Part shown: positions 53,615 through 64,000 of the stretch, in pieces
Layout of the letters: each line of letters starts with the position of its first letter
How positions within the stretch are numbered: the first letter of the stretch is position 1
NCBI RefSeq assembly: GCF_022682495.2
Contig: NC_071392.1
Coordinates: forward strand, 109,978,896 to 110,042,895
DNA length: 64,000 bases
Direction of reading: 5' to 3'
Source of the DNA: Desmodus rotundus
Taxonomy: Eukaryota; Chordata; Mammalia; Chiroptera; Phyllostomidae
Program-made: the position numbers and the translations under genes
The notes under the pieces: generated by a model
Seen by the model: the letters and a program-made list of their open reading frames with translations, nothing else
Databases searched by the model: none
What the model was told of the DNA's origin: nothing

Positions 53615-54065
53615 CACACTGGGACAGGCCAGGTCTAAACTTGACTGACATTCAAGGCTCTACACAGTCTGGCTCTCTCTCCAGCCTCTTTTCCAAACAA
53701 AACGTGTTTGGGCCACAGTGAACTTTCTGTATCTCTCCAAACACCCTGTGCACTTGCCAACTTCTTAGCTTCTGCATGGGTAGTGCCCTGAACCTAGGGT
53801 GCCCTTCTTCTTCCTTACCCATCTTGTGAGCTCCTACTCATCCTATGATGTGTAACAGGCAAGTCACCTCTTCTGTGAAGCCTTCCCAGATTTCTCCTCA
53901 CGCTCCCAGAACCCCAAAACATGGACCAACTCAAACATTTACCAGAGAATTTTAGTTCCATGTTGGTATATCTGTCCCCCTCACCATCCCATCTGAAGTC
54001 CTCAAGGGTGGGGACCAAGTGTCACTTAAATAGACACTAATAAACACTGAATTGGTAAATCAAAG
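53615..54065 (+). repeat. L2 LINE 3' end
   Basis: Blocks in order: TTCAAGGCTCTACACAGTCT, CACCCTGTGCACTTGCC, AGGGTGCCCTTCTTCTTCCT, GAGCTCCTACTCATCC, TCTTCTGTGAAGCCTTCCCA and CTCAAGGGTGGGGACCAAGT. It ends with AATAAACACTGAATTGG. Plus orientation. Confidence 0.75.
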
Positions 54066-54079
54066 TGTTTGAACTCAGC

Positions 54080-54300
54080 TCTCATAAAACCAGTGCTGTC
54101 CAAAAGAAATGTAACATGCACCACAAATGCAAGTCACATATGTAATTAAAATTTTTTTAGCAGCCACATTAAAAAGACTAAAAAGGAACAGGTAAAACAC
54201 ATTTTGATGTATTTTATGTAATCTAAAATGTCCAAAGTATTGTCATTTCCACACGTAATCAATATAAAAGTTATTAGTGGGAGACTCCCCATTCTTCCTT
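54080..54300. repeat. Old DNA-transposon-like dispersed repeat
   Basis: Blocks CAGTGCTGTCCAAAAGAAAT, GCAAGTCACATATGTAATTA, TTTTTAGCAGCCACATTAAA and TCAATATAAAAGTTATTAGT are familiar from a mammalian medium-reiterated element of hAT-like type. The family name is not certain. Confidence 0.5.
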
Positions 54301-55455
54301 TCCCGCTAGGTCTTTGAAGTGCGGCGCGTAGTTCGCACTGGTAGCCCCTCTCAGTTCAGAGAGCTGCATCTCCAGTGCACACGCCTATACACGTCTCATT
54401 TTATACTTTATTATTGTAGCGTGAGGTACATGCAGTAAGGAACACAAATCACACACGTGCAGCTGGATGGCCAAGGGTGGCTCCTGGCCGCCGTATGGGA
54501 TGGGGCCGTGTCTGAACCGGGGTCCCAGGAGTGCAGGAACTCGGTCATTCACCTCGCCCCCCACTGACGAGGCGCTGATAATGCTCGTGGATTGAATAAA
54601 TAGTAGAAGACAGCCTCTGCTCCTTGGGAAACTCGTGCTGAAAGACAAGACGGGCACCTAAAAAAATAAATCGAAATGAACACCCACCATGTAATCTGGG
54701 GGCTGCATCCTTCTGTTCCTCAACCACTACACCCTGGGCCTGGCCTGGATTGCCCGAACATTCTCTCAGTTAGTAACCCGCTGGAAAACAGAAACCACGG
54801 GGCTTTTTCAGGCAGAGACGGAGTTCCTAAGGGAAGTTGATTCCAGAGGCATCCGAAAGAGCAGAGGGGGGAGTGTGACCCAGAAATCAGGAAGGAGCTG
54901 CCCCCTGGCCAGTCAGGAGCCCACCTGCTGGAGAACTGCAGAGCCGGGGATGGCAGGGCCCGCCAGAGTCGAGTCGGCTGCGGCGGGAGCCAGAGGCAGG
55001 CTGGCACCTGTCCTGCTTTCTCCCCACTGGCAGACCCTAATCAGAAACTCGTTGGCAAGGCGCTCTGGAAAATATTATTAGCCTCCTGAAAACCGAGATG
55101 GCTGGGCAACTGTGGGTGGGGAAGGTGATGGAGTTGAGCTGTTGAACACTTATCACTGCCTCCTCTGCTAAGAACCGCTTACCATCACCTCCACCTCTTA
55201 CTCAGTCTTCAAAACCTGCTCCTCCGTGAGGCCTTCCTGGACTGCAGCCGACTGCTTCAACCTCCGGGTCCCCTCAGCTCCTTGCAGACAGCCCTGCGCA
55301 TCACTCAGGGCAGGATCAGAGCACATCCCACACCCTCCTGCCCACCTTCTACTGGCAGGAGCAGGGCTGCCCCAGGCAGGTCTGCCAGGGCCGGACAGGG
55401 TCAGCAGCCTCTCCTGACCAGCCCCTAAGGCTGCTCCACCCCTGGGGGCCCCTAT
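54301..55455. other. Downstream intergenic DNA, no gene seen
   Basis: Contains an L1-like piece at about 54,400-54,475 and a T/A-rich stretch near 54,655. Otherwise it is unique GC-rich sequence without an exon, splice pair or RNA gene I can support. Confidence 0.4.
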
Positions 55456-55522
55456 GGACTTCGGCTCTTGAAACAGAACACAGGGCTTCACGGTTTCCCA
55501 GGTGTGGGTTTCTGTGTCCCTG
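55456..55522 (+). repeat. Inverted repeat, left arm (67 bp)
   Basis: Runs from GGACTTCGGCTCTTGAAACA through AGGGCTTCACGGTTTCCCAG to TGTGTCCCTG. Its reverse complement recurs at 56,400-56,465 with only one single-base gap and two substitutions over 67 bases. I do not recognise the sequence as a known repeat family. Confidence 0.93.
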
Positions 55523-56399
55523 GAAGGAAAAACTCCCTGCTGGTCACGTGGGCCCATTTTACGGACACAGAAAATGAGCCTGGGGGCCTGCTCTCCGAAC
55601 CAGGTGTGACGCCTGAGTCTGGGTCCCTGGAGTACAGTCCCCAAGTGCACAGTCACATGGCAGCTCAGTGCTGCTGGGTCTCCATCCAAGAGCAGCTCCC
55701 AGCCCTGGTGGCAGGGGTTGGGGCTCTGGAGTCACGCAGGGGCCAACCCGGCTCTGCCGCAGATTAGCAGCGTGGCTTCAGGCAGGTTCTCAGCCTCTCT
55801 GCTGAACGAGGGTGATAGGATGCCAACTTTCGTGACTCATGTGCAAGTTCAATGAAATGCTGCCCAGAAAACGCTGAGCTGCCCCCAGCACATTGTGACC
55901 CCAATAGCCAGCTTTACTCCTGGCAGGAACCTTCACATGTGTCGCGCTACTTACTCCTCAAACAACCTTAGGTTAGCGTGTTGTTCCTCTCATTTTATAG
56001 GTGTCACTGCAGAGCTGGGACTGGAGCCCAGGCTGCCTGCCCTCTCTCTGGATCACAGCCCAGCCCAGAGGAGGCTTCATTTCCACTTGAACCCTAACCC
56101 TTCCCAAATTGTTCTAGAATGCAGGGGGCAGAGGCCTCCACACAAGCCCTGATGGGAGGTCTGATTGGGGCCATCTTCCCAGCCCTCCAGTTCCTCCTCT
56201 CCAGCTGCTCTTGTTGGCCTAGGATGCCCGCCAGCTCGCATGTGGGCCTCGGGCCAAGCCCGGAATGATAGAATCTGGGACGGAGGCACAGAGAGCAGAA
56301 GGCCAGCCAGGGGCCGCCTGAAAACACATGCACCTCGAGGCCAGGACGGGGTCGGCCCCCTCTCCTGGCCTCCGGGCTTCCCTGCCCCGCAGGCCTGTG
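55523..56399. other. Spacer between inverted repeat arms, no gene seen
   Basis: About 877 bases of GC-rich DNA with a MIR-like stretch near 55,925-56,040 (CATGTGTCGCGCTACTTACT, CATTTTATAGGTGTCACTGC). No transposase-like frame was found. Confidence 0.5.
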
Positions 56400-56465
56400 C
56401 AGGGACACAAAAACACACACCTGGGAAACCGTGAAGCCTGTGTTCTGTTTCAAGAGCCGAAGTCC
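56400..56465 (-). repeat. Inverted repeat, right arm (66 bp)
   Basis: Runs CAGGGACACAAAAACACACA to CAAGAGCCGAAGTCC and is the reverse complement of the left arm. Beyond this arm (56,466-56,478) a weaker match continues outward with the sequence left of 55,456. This argues against sharp transposon ends. Confidence 0.93.
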
Positions 56466-57529
56466 ACAGGGACCTATTAGGAGCAGAGGTGATAACAAAA
56501 GTGATGCCTCACCCAGCCTGGAGAACACGGGGTCTACAATGATACGCAACACAGCGATGCCACAGAGGTAAAGTCAAGCAGGGGAAGCAGACACGAAACG
56601 CTAGTGTCGACATGGCTCCACCCACGGGGTTCAAGAACAGGCAGAACCCGTCGCGTGTGGGAAGTCGGGACTGTGCTTTCCCCGGTGGGGGACAGGCTGG
56701 ACTGGGATGGTTTTTATTTTCTTCACCTGGGCTGGGTAAGCAGCCACATTCCACCTGTGAAAATGTGCCAACTGTATATATATATATAATGGTCCTCTTT
56801 TTGTATGAGTGGCCTATTTCAATAAAATTTCAAACAATTCAATACTCGGAGTGGTAAGGAGCATTAAAGCAGATCTCCAGTGGGAAGTGAGACATGCCAG
56901 GAGGAGAGACTAGGGCTCGGGGTAACAGGGCCACCCAACAGTCAGTGCCAAGGCACTGAGCAACCTCTCAAGGCATTACCTGCATCAGCTTGCTGGACCC
57001 TCACAACGCACTGTGCAGCAGGCGCTAGCACTGCCTTCTCCTCTCTATAGGTGAGGAAACTGAGGCCCAGAGAGGTTGCATGAAGTGTCCAAGGTCACAC
57101 AGCTAGACAATAGTGGAGCCACAGCATTTGCTCCCAACCTCCTGCTCTGTTGTCATCTGTCACATGATGTAACACGATGTGGATTTAGGTAATTAGAGGG
57201 TCTTCTTTGACAGGAAAGTCAGAGCAAGCCTCTTTGAGGAGCTAAGGTGGAAGCTGGTCCCGTAAGGAAGAGGAGTCAGTCCAGGACAGGGTGTGGGGGG
57301 GAGCGGGGCCAGAGGTGGCGAGGGCCAGGCAGAGGCCGTCCCAGGAAGCGGATGGCACTAAACCCTGGGACCCTCCACTGCATGGTCTTCGTTCACAGCA
57401 CAAGGATCTAAGGCAGCTGTTGAATGTGCGGGGAGGAAGGGAGCCAGGTTGCTATCAGGAAGCATTTTTGGGGAAATCTCAGAAGAAAGGAATCTGAAGC
57501 TTAAAAATCTCCAGCAATTTGCTATGATT
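56466..57529. other. Downstream intergenic DNA with a MIR
   Basis: Contains an AT microsatellite (TATATATATATATA) near 56,775-56,788 and a MIR at about 57,000-57,125. There is an isolated AATAAA near 56,819, but no transcript evidence. No gene seen. Confidence 0.45.
57000..57125 (-). repeat. MIR SINE
   Basis: GGTGAGGAAACTGAGGCCCA, GAGAGGTTGCATGAAGTGTC and CAAGGTCACACAGCTAGACA form the antisense MIR core. Confidence 0.75.
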
Positions 57530-57543
57530 TTGTTCCACATTTT

Positions 57544-57781
57544 TTTCCTCGCCCAAGGATACGTTTATTAATTTCAGACAGAAAGGAAGGGGGAAGGGGG
57601 GGTGGGGGGAGAGAGAGAGAGAGAGAGGGAAACATTGACAGAAACATCAGTTGCCTCTGTCCACTCCCCCAACCGGGGATGGAACCTGCAACCCAGGTTT
57701 GTGCCCTCACTGGGAATCGGACCCTGAGACATTTGGGTGTGCGGGACGATGCTTCGACCACTTGAGCCACCCAGCCAGGGC
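57544..57781 (-). mobile_element. VES-type bat SINE
   Basis: Reverse-oriented copy with CCTCGCCCAAGGATACGTTT at the tail complement, a long GAGAGAGA body, and head end GAGCCACCCAGCCAGGGC. The target-site duplication is TTGTTCCACATT (about 57,530) / TTGTTTCACATT (57,782). Confidence 0.93.
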
Positions 57782-57793
57782 TTGTTTCACATT

Positions 57794-58730
57794 CTTAATC
57801 AGTATTCATCTCTGTACCCAATTTGATGTGCATAATTTTATATTATTTTTCTTAAAGATGGTGCCCCCAAATAAAGATTAAAACCATGGTGTTTTAATGC
57901 GGTTTACTCACCAGAATGGATAAAATGAAAAAGCCCCCCCCCAACCTTCCCCCCGCCCCCCACACAAGTATCAGCGAAGAGAGGTAACAAGACAACTCTC
58001 AAGAGCGGCTGGGACGGGAGTGGAAACCGCAGGACCACCTTGGAAAACCAGCCGTCGTGTCTTCTAAGGCTCAACGTTCGTTGGTTCTGTGCGGCAGCAA
58101 TTCCCCTCCTGGACGTTTACCCAACAGAAAGGCTGAGTCTGTGTGTCCTTCAAAATGTGTCCTCCAAAGACACGTGCAAGGATGTTCGTAGAAGCTTTTT
58201 AAAAATATATATATATGTATTATCCCAAAGTTGAAAACAACCTACAAGTCCAACTAACCAGCAGGGTGGATATACACCCTGCAGCACCGTCACTCAAATA
58301 GTGGTACGAGAAGGAGAAAGGACAAACGGCAGCTCGCGCGACAATTACTTGAATCTCACAGACACGTTATGCAGAAAGATGCCAGACACGGGTACGCACT
58401 GAATGGCTGTATTCACAGGAAGTTCAACGCCAAGCAAAACTCCTTTATGATGCTGGAAGTTGCATAGCGGTTTACCTTTAGGGGTGGGGGAGCAACTGGA
58501 GGGGGAGCCAGGGGAGTGTCCGGGGGGCTGGTAATGGTCTGATTCCTGAGCTGGGTGCCAGTTTATATGGGCGTGTTTAGTTTGGGGGATTCATAGAGAT
58601 GCATACTTATGCTGTGTGCCTTTTCTATATGCATGTTACACTTTAATAAAGGTCTCCCCAATGGTCAAAGTGTCAAGCCCCCGAAAACCTTGATCTGCCC
58701 TTGAGATCAGAGAAGGATTTGGATTTTATT
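57794..58730. repeat. Degraded L1 3' end and unclassified DNA
   Basis: From about 57,900 the sequence follows an old L1 3' end on the + strand: GTTTACTCACCAGAATGGA, CCAGGACCACCTTGGAAAACC-like sequence, AATTCCCCTCCTGGACGTTT, AAAGTTGAAAACAACCTACA, GTTTACCTTTAGGGGTGGGG and ACACTTTAATAAAGGTCTCC (about 58,630-58,650). There are C-runs at 57,934-57,960 and no coding capacity. Confidence 0.6.
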
Positions 58731-59560
58731 CCTCTGAAGTGGTTTCCACGGGAGGAATGTGATTGGCAGGTGATATGATCTCCACATGCTTTAGGAAGCC
58801 GCCCCAGGGAGGGAGTGACAGCATAGGGGGAAAGTGGAGAACTGGAAACGGCCCAGTGAGAGGGAAGTGCGGAGAAGTCTTCCTCGGTGAGACCTCAAGG
58901 GCACAGAGGAGGTGGAGGTGGGTGGAAAGGATTGTTTGAGCAAAGATGGGGAGACTGGAAGAAAATGGGGGCAACTGGTGTGGGAGGCTAGGAGGTAGAG
59001 GGAGGTCTGGTCTCTGATTATTCCACAGTGAGCCGGGCGCCCTGGTACCAACAGGCTCAGCTCTGCCAGGAAGCCAGCTCTCCCTCGGCCAACTCCCCCT
59101 TCATTCCTTCCCAGGGCGGACCAGCCCTGCTGGTGGAAACTGTAAAGGGCTCCCAGTCAGGTCATGGGAGCTGCCCAGACCTTTACAGTGCTGATGATCT
59201 GGCTTTTCTTTTTCTTCTTTCCTGTTTTATTGACCCAAACTTTTGCGACAGCCTCCTTGGAGCCAGTCGACTTCAAGCTTGCAGATGCTGTGTGCTGTGG
59301 CATTGAGGACCCGGGCGGCCCTAGTGAAGCGAGTGGCACTAACCCACCGCACAGATGAGGAGAGTGAGACCCGACAAGGTGAAGTGACTTGAGGCCAACA
59401 CCACCCACCCAATAAGGGACAGAGCAGGATTTTAACAATAGTAACAACAGCGGCTGCCATGTAGCGGCACTAAGTGGTGCCAGACGCTGTGTTAAGCCCT
59501 GAGCACACACTCGACCACCCATTCAGTCCTCAGAATGACCCAGTGGAAGAAGCTGCGATT
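58731..59560. other. Downstream intergenic DNA, no gene seen
   Basis: Unique-looking and MIR-like sequence (for example about 59,340-59,440 GCACAGATGAGGAGAGTGAG, 59,455-59,550). No exon or RNA gene was supported. Confidence 0.4.
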
Positions 59561-59684
59561 ATTATAACCCCCTTAAAAAAGCTTTTTTATTGAAGTCTTA
59601 CATGCATAGGCAGAAAAGTACGCAGATTATAACAGACTGATGAGTATCCACAAACTGAACCCACCCAGGGGACCAGCACTTGGG

Positions 59685-61020
59685 TTAAAAAACAGAGCAA
59701 TTGATGCGACACCCAAAGCGACAAAGTGACAAGTGATAAAGAGAAGACTGACAAACTGGACCTCACAAACATTTAAACTGTTGTGTTTCAAAGGGCAACG
59801 TCGAGGAAAGTGAAAAGACAACAAACATTTGAAAATAGTTCAAAAATACCTGAAATCATATATGTGATGAGTCCGGGATCCAGAACATGCAAAGAACACT
59901 TATAACTCAATGAGAAAAAGTCAAGGAATCCCATTGAAAATCAGCAAAGGATTTGCATAGACATTTCTCAAAAACAGGTATATAAATGGCCAATAATGAA
60001 AAGATGCTTAACATCGTTAGCCACGAGGAGATAAAAATAAAACCCACAAAGAGATGCCACTTCACACCAACCTGATGGCTATGACCAATAAGACAGGTGA
60101 TAACACGGGTGAGGCGAGGAAGCGGAGAAATCGGAACCCTCCTATAACGCTGCTGAAAACCTAAAACAGACCAGCTGCTTTGGAATGCGGTCTGACAGCT
60201 CCACGGAGGGTTAAACATAAAATTGCTGCCTGACTCATCAACCCCACTCCTAGTGGACTGGAGAACAGAAACATAATCCACACAAGAAGTTGTACGCAAG
60301 AGTCACGGCAGCAAAGGAGCAGAAACAACCTAAATGCCCACCAACTCGTAACGGATAGAAAACACAGGGTATCTCCATGCAATGGAATATTATTCAGCAG
60401 TAAACAGGAGTAAAGCATTAACACATGCTACAATACGGTTGAAACCTGAAAACATGCTAAATGAAAGGAGCCAGCCCTGGCGGGTGGCTCAGCTGGCTGG
60501 AGCGTCGTCCTGTGCACCAAAAGTTTGCGAGTTCGTTCCTGGAGCAGGGCGCATGCGTGGGGTGCTGGTTCGATTCCTGCTTGGGGAGCATATGGGAGGC
60601 GACTGATTGATGTTTCTCTCTCACATCGATGTTTCTCTCTTTCCCCCTCTCTCTCCCTTCTTCTCTCTCTAAAATTCATAGAAACATATCCTTGGGTGAG
60701 GATTTAAAAAAATTAGAAGGAAGCAAGTCAGAAAAGACCACAAATTGTATGACTCTATTTACATGAAATGTCCAGAATATACAAATAAAAAGTAGATTAG
60801 TGATGCCTAGGGCAGGGAGTGGGGTCAGGTGGGGGTGGGGTCAAGAGAATAGAGAGGAACTGCTAAGGAGTACTTTCTTTTTAGTATTATAAGCATGTTC
60901 TAAAATTACATTGTGGGGATGTTGCACAACCATCCTTAATTCTTAAATATACATTGAATTATATACTGGAAATGGATGGACTTTATAGTATGTAAATTAT
61001 GTCTCAATAAAGCTGTTTAA
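59685..61020 (+). repeat. 5'-truncated old L1 interrupted by a SINE
   Basis: Sequence order follows the L1 ORF2 end and 3' UTR: GACAAACTGGACCTCACAAA, CAGCAAAGGATTTGCATAGA, CATTTCTCAAAAACAGG, TTAGCCACGAGGAGATAAAA, AATGGAATATTATTCAGCAG, TGCTAAATGAAAGGAGCCAG [SINE], GACCACAAATTGTATGACTC, CATGAAATGTCCAGAATATA and AATTATGTCTCAATAAAGCTG at the end. No intact frame remains. Confidence 0.8.
60475..60711 (+). mobile_element. VES-type bat SINE inside an L1
   Basis: Starts CCCTGGCGGGTGGCTCAGCT, then GGCTGGAGCGTCGTCCTGTG and GGTTCGATTCCTGCTTGGGG. The body is TTTCTCTCTCACATCGATGT and the tail AACATATCCTTGGGTGAGGA plus A7. It splits the L1 between GAAAGGAGCCAG and GAAGGAAGCAAG, probably a diverged target-site duplication. 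Confidence 0.93.
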
Positions 61021-61059
61021 AAATAAAAAGGATATTCCATTTATTTTTTTCATGTTGTT

Positions 61060-61400
61060 CCCATACCTGGATTGCCCCTACCTTCTCCTATTTCTCTGAA
61101 TGTCCAAAATACAACCGATTTCCAATACCCAACTCAATGCCACTACAAAGCTTTTCTTGATCCATGCCCATCAAAAGTAATTGCTCTCTCCTCTGATCTC
61201 CCACGGTGATTCACATCATTCACTCAGAGAGGATTTATAAGGCCCGTATCGTGTGTCTGGCATTTATTACACTTCACATGATTATTTAAGTGCCCATCTC
61301 ATCTCTGCTACTTTACTGTGACCTTTCAGAGACAGGAGACTGTGTCTTGTTCCCTTCAGAACCCAGCAATGTGACTAGCACACAGAAGTCTTTCAAGGGG
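61060..61400 (+). repeat. L2-like LINE fragment
   Basis: CCCAACTCAATGCCACTACA, AAGCTTTTCTTGATCCATGC, GTGCCCATCTCATCTCTGC and CAGAGACAGGAGACTGTGTC are in the order of an L2 3' end. It is more diverged than the other two L2 copies. Confidence 0.5.
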
Positions 61401-61700
61401 GTTTGTGGAATTCATTGTAAGTTTCCTTTTTCTCAAATAAGCCTCCTTGCAGCAAATAGACACATACACGGTGGCAGGTTACAGGCCTGATTCTTCATTG
61501 TGTCCCGCAGAGAAACAGCCTAGCATTTAGTGGGTTTTTTGTTGAGTAAACACAAAAATGATTAAATGATGCAGGTGGCTAAATTTCCACCATACCTGTC
61601 CAGACAAAGTTTTTAAAAGGAGATGAGACCTACTTTCAGGTTTGGAATATGGGGAGGGATAAGGAAGGATTATGCAATCCAGATGGGTTACAGCAGAAAG
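61401..61700. other. Intergenic DNA, unclassified
   Basis: AT-rich, with no gene or confidently recognised repeat. Confidence 0.4.
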
Positions 61701-61719
61701 TAATGAGTGTGATCTTGCA

Positions 61720-63350
61720 AAGAGTTAAGAGAACAGGAAACCAGAAAAGGTACCTAGAAGAATTAAAAGAGAACCAAACAGAACTGCTAGCAAAGAAAAA
61801 TACAATAGCTAAACTTAAAACTTAATGATTGAGCTTGGTAGCAGATTGGACACAGCTGCAGAGAGAACTAGTGAAGTAGAAGACAAATGATTCAAGGTAC
61901 GGAACAGGAACAGGTAGATGTGCAACATAAAATAGAAGTGGAGAGGCCTGAAAGGCACGGTGAGAAAGCTGAAAATATTTTAACTAGGAGTTTCAGACGG
62001 ATACAAGAGAGAAAAAGAGGCAGACACAGTCGTTGAAGAGATAATGACTGAGAACTTTCTGAAACCGAGGAGAGTTAATAATCCACAAGTTCAAGAATCC
62101 CAACAAACCTCAAGCAAAGCACCATAGTTTTGGACTATAAGACACACTCCCACCCCCCAATTTGGGAGGAAAAGGGGGGTGCGTCTTATAGTCCGAATGC
62201 AGCTTACCTGGCTCACTGGTGGGGGGTGGGGGTTGGCGGTGGAGCAGGGTTTTTTCCCTATTTTCCTCCACTAAAACCTAGGTGCGTCTTATGGTCTGGT
62301 GCATCTTATAGTCCGAAAAATACAGTAATAATAAACGCATGCTAGACATGTAGTAAAGCTGAAGAGCAAAGACCAAAGGAAAAAAAAATCTAATGAGCGT
62401 TCAGAGAATAAGAGAAACTACCTTTCGAAGTAGGACAGAGTGGCATTGATCTCTGAACAGCAACAGCGGAAGCCAGGTAGTGGTGAGACGCTGCCTTCCA
62501 AGGGCTAAAGAAAGTAACGACCCAACTAAAATTCCGTACTCACCAAAATGTACTTTAAGGCTAAGGCCTACATAAGTAAAGACTTTTCAGACAAACAAAA
62601 ATGGAGCTTTCTGCTAGTAAAACCTCATTAAGGAAAATTCTAAAGAATACACTTCATGTAGAAGGAATAAGAATTCTGATGGAAGGCTGGAGATGAAAGA
62701 AAAATGAGGAGCAAACAAACTGATAAATACATTCTCAGCTCTGCCTGAGCAGTGACTGTACAAACAATAATGCTAAGGTCTTACAGAGTTTCTCTTTTTT
62801 TATTTGACAGAAACAGAATACGTGAAAACTATGGCATATATGTCAAAGCAGCTCAGAGTTACTGGTTGTCTTTAGAATTTGGTAAATTAAATATTCCTGT
62901 TGTAATTTCAAGGACAGTAGTAAAAAAAATAAAATAAAAACAAAGTATAATCTCCAAACTGGTGGAGAGGGGAGATACAATTAAAATGAATCTACAATAG
63001 CACAGAAAGAATAGAAAAAGTAACATAGAAAAGATGAAATAAAGAGAAAGCATGAAATAAACTGGTGGATTTACATTGCTATACATCAAAAATTATATTA
63101 AATATCAAGAGTAAGTGCTCCAGTGAAAAGACAAAGAGTGGTAGCTTAGATTTGAAAAATCCAACTCTATGTGGTTTATAAGAGGCACACAAGAAACAAA
63201 AAGACATAAAAAGGTTGAGAGGAAAGAAATGAAATAAAATACAACTTGCAAAAGAATAGTGACGTGACTATATTAACATAAAATAAAACAGACTTTATCA
63301 ATGAAAGTATTGCTAGACATAAACAGGACTCTCTCTGTATGATAGTACAT
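61720..63350 (+). repeat. Old L1 or HAL1-like internal fragment
   Basis: Purine-rich plus-strand sequence carries the succession expected around the end of L1/HAL1 ORF1: GAGATAATGACTGAGAACTT then TCTGAAACCGAGGAG, CACAAGTTCAAGAATCCCAA, AAAATTCCGTACTCACCAAA, AGACTTTTCAGACAAACAAA and CATTAAGGAAAATTCTAAAG. It has many stops. It is split by the MITE-like element at 62,122-62,328. Confidence 0.65.
62122..62328. mobile_element. MITE-like DNA element nested in an L1
   Basis: A compact element of about 207 bp. The left end is TAGTTTTGGACTATAAGACA. An internal inverted copy is GGTGCGTCTTATAGTCCGAA. The right end repeats GGTGCGTCTTATGGTCTGGT then GCATCTTATAGTCCGAAAAA and TACAGTA. The motif TCTTATAGTCC is present once inverted and twice or more direct, which makes subterminal inverted repeats. 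There is no coding capacity. Termini align as ACCATAGTTTT-GGACT against the complement ACTGTATTTTTCGGACT. The superfamily is not assigned. Confidence 0.8.
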
Positions 63351-63550
63351 GTTTTAATTTACCAGAACATATAGCTATTTTAATTTTCTGCACACCTAAC
63401 AACATAGGTTTGAAATGTACAAACAACAATTCATAGAGCTGTGAGGAGAAACATACAAATTCAGGTCATCATGGAAGATTCAATACATCTCTCTCAGTAT
63501 TTGACAAAACACGAAGACAAAGAGTCAGTATGGATATAGAAGCTGTATTT
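63351..63550. other. AT-rich intergenic DNA
   Basis: Probably L1-derived AT-rich sequence; no gene. Confidence 0.4.
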
Positions 63551-63559
63551 ACCAGGTCG

Positions 63560-63895
63560 AGGCAGGTAAGCTGCAGTAACAAACGGGTCCGAAGTTGTGA
63601 AGGCTTAATACAACACAGGTTTATTTCTCACTTACGCAGAGGCCAGGGGAATCGGACAATGGCCGGGGCTGTTCTCCTCCATGCAGTGACCCAGGGATCG
63701 AGGTTCTCTGGTCACATATTTCTGCCACTTCATCTCGTGCTTTCCACAGGTGCTTCTCAAGAAGAGAAAGTGTGAAGGTAGCACAGGCTTTAAATGACTC
63801 GGCCCAGAAGTTACACATCTCACTTCTATTCACATCTCTTAAGCTGGAACTGGTTACATGGTACTAAGGGTACTAAGAAGTGTAGTTTACCTATG
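63560..63895. repeat. Ancient dispersed mammalian repeat (family not assigned)
   Basis: GCAGTAACAAACGGGTCCGA, ACAACACAGGTTTATTTCTC, ATGCAGTGACCCAGGGATCG, TTAAATGACTCGGCCCAGAA and GTTACACATCTCACTTCTAT are in the familiar order of a common eutherian repeat. The opening is related in wording to the repeat at 35,390. Confidence 0.5.
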
Positions 63896-64000
63896 TCCCC
63901 AGAACCAGCTAGGAGTGAGCATTTGCAATCTCTACTCACTGGATTTCAACAAAACAATGAACAAGAAAATAAGAAAAAAGAGAGAGGAAGAGAGAAAACA

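Noticed and set aside
55456..56465. Reading the 67-bp inverted repeat pair as a complete DNA transposon with long TIRs
   Set aside because: No target-site duplication is seen at the arm ends, weak similarity continues outward beyond them, and the interior has no transposase remnant and includes a MIR.
56819..56824. AATAAA as the 3' end of a neighbouring gene
   Set aside because: No coding exon precedes it on the same strand in the intergenic interval, and a single hexamer in AT-rich DNA is uninformative.
53560..64000. Exons of the expected downstream neighbour (RPRD1B in human synteny)
   Set aside because: No splice-flanked coding block resembling it was found on either strand. The human intergenic distance (from memory, over 30 kb) would place it outside this window.

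Overview
This is vertebrate nuclear DNA, almost certainly from a bat and probably a yangochiropteran. At least twelve copies of a tRNA-derived SINE of the bat VES type are scattered through it on both strands. Each keeps the tRNA-like box A/box B head and a pyrimidine-rich tail ending in a TCCTCNGGTGAGGAT-like motif or an A-rich tail, and several have clear target-site duplications. Older mammalian repeats (L1, L2, MIR, Tigger, MER5-type and other hAT remnants) fill much of the rest. There are no bacterial operons, CRISPR arrays or phage genes.

Layout: 1-22.5 kb is intergenic or upstream DNA, mostly repeats plus unique sequence without a recognisable exon. From about 22.5 to 53.56 kb lies one complete gene on the + strand, TGM2 (tissue transglutaminase, TG2). 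A TATA box and paired GC boxes sit at 22.47-22.50 kb. Thirteen coding exons run from 22,604 to 51,908, all with GT..AG introns, and join into a 686-residue frame. A 3' UTR of about 1.65 kb ends at an AATAAA at 53,530. From 53.56 to 64 kb is intergenic DNA: L2 and L1 fragments, a SINE, a MITE-like DNA element and an unusual 67-bp inverted duplication.

The predicted TG2 keeps the catalytic Cys277-His335-Asp358 triad, the transition-state Trp241, the Cys230/Cys370/Cys371 redox triad, the calcium-site acidic residues and the GTP/GDP pocket (Lys173, Phe174, RIR motif, Arg579, Tyr582 in this numbering). It should therefore be both a Ca2+-activated crosslinker and a G protein. Against the human sequence as I remember it, there is a one-codon deletion in exon 9 and a noticeable reshuffling of non-catalytic cysteines.

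I found no convincing undescribed multi-gene system. The points most worth checking are the inverted duplication downstream of TGM2, the MITE-like element inside an old L1, the cysteine changes in TG2, and a possible intron-10-retention isoform.
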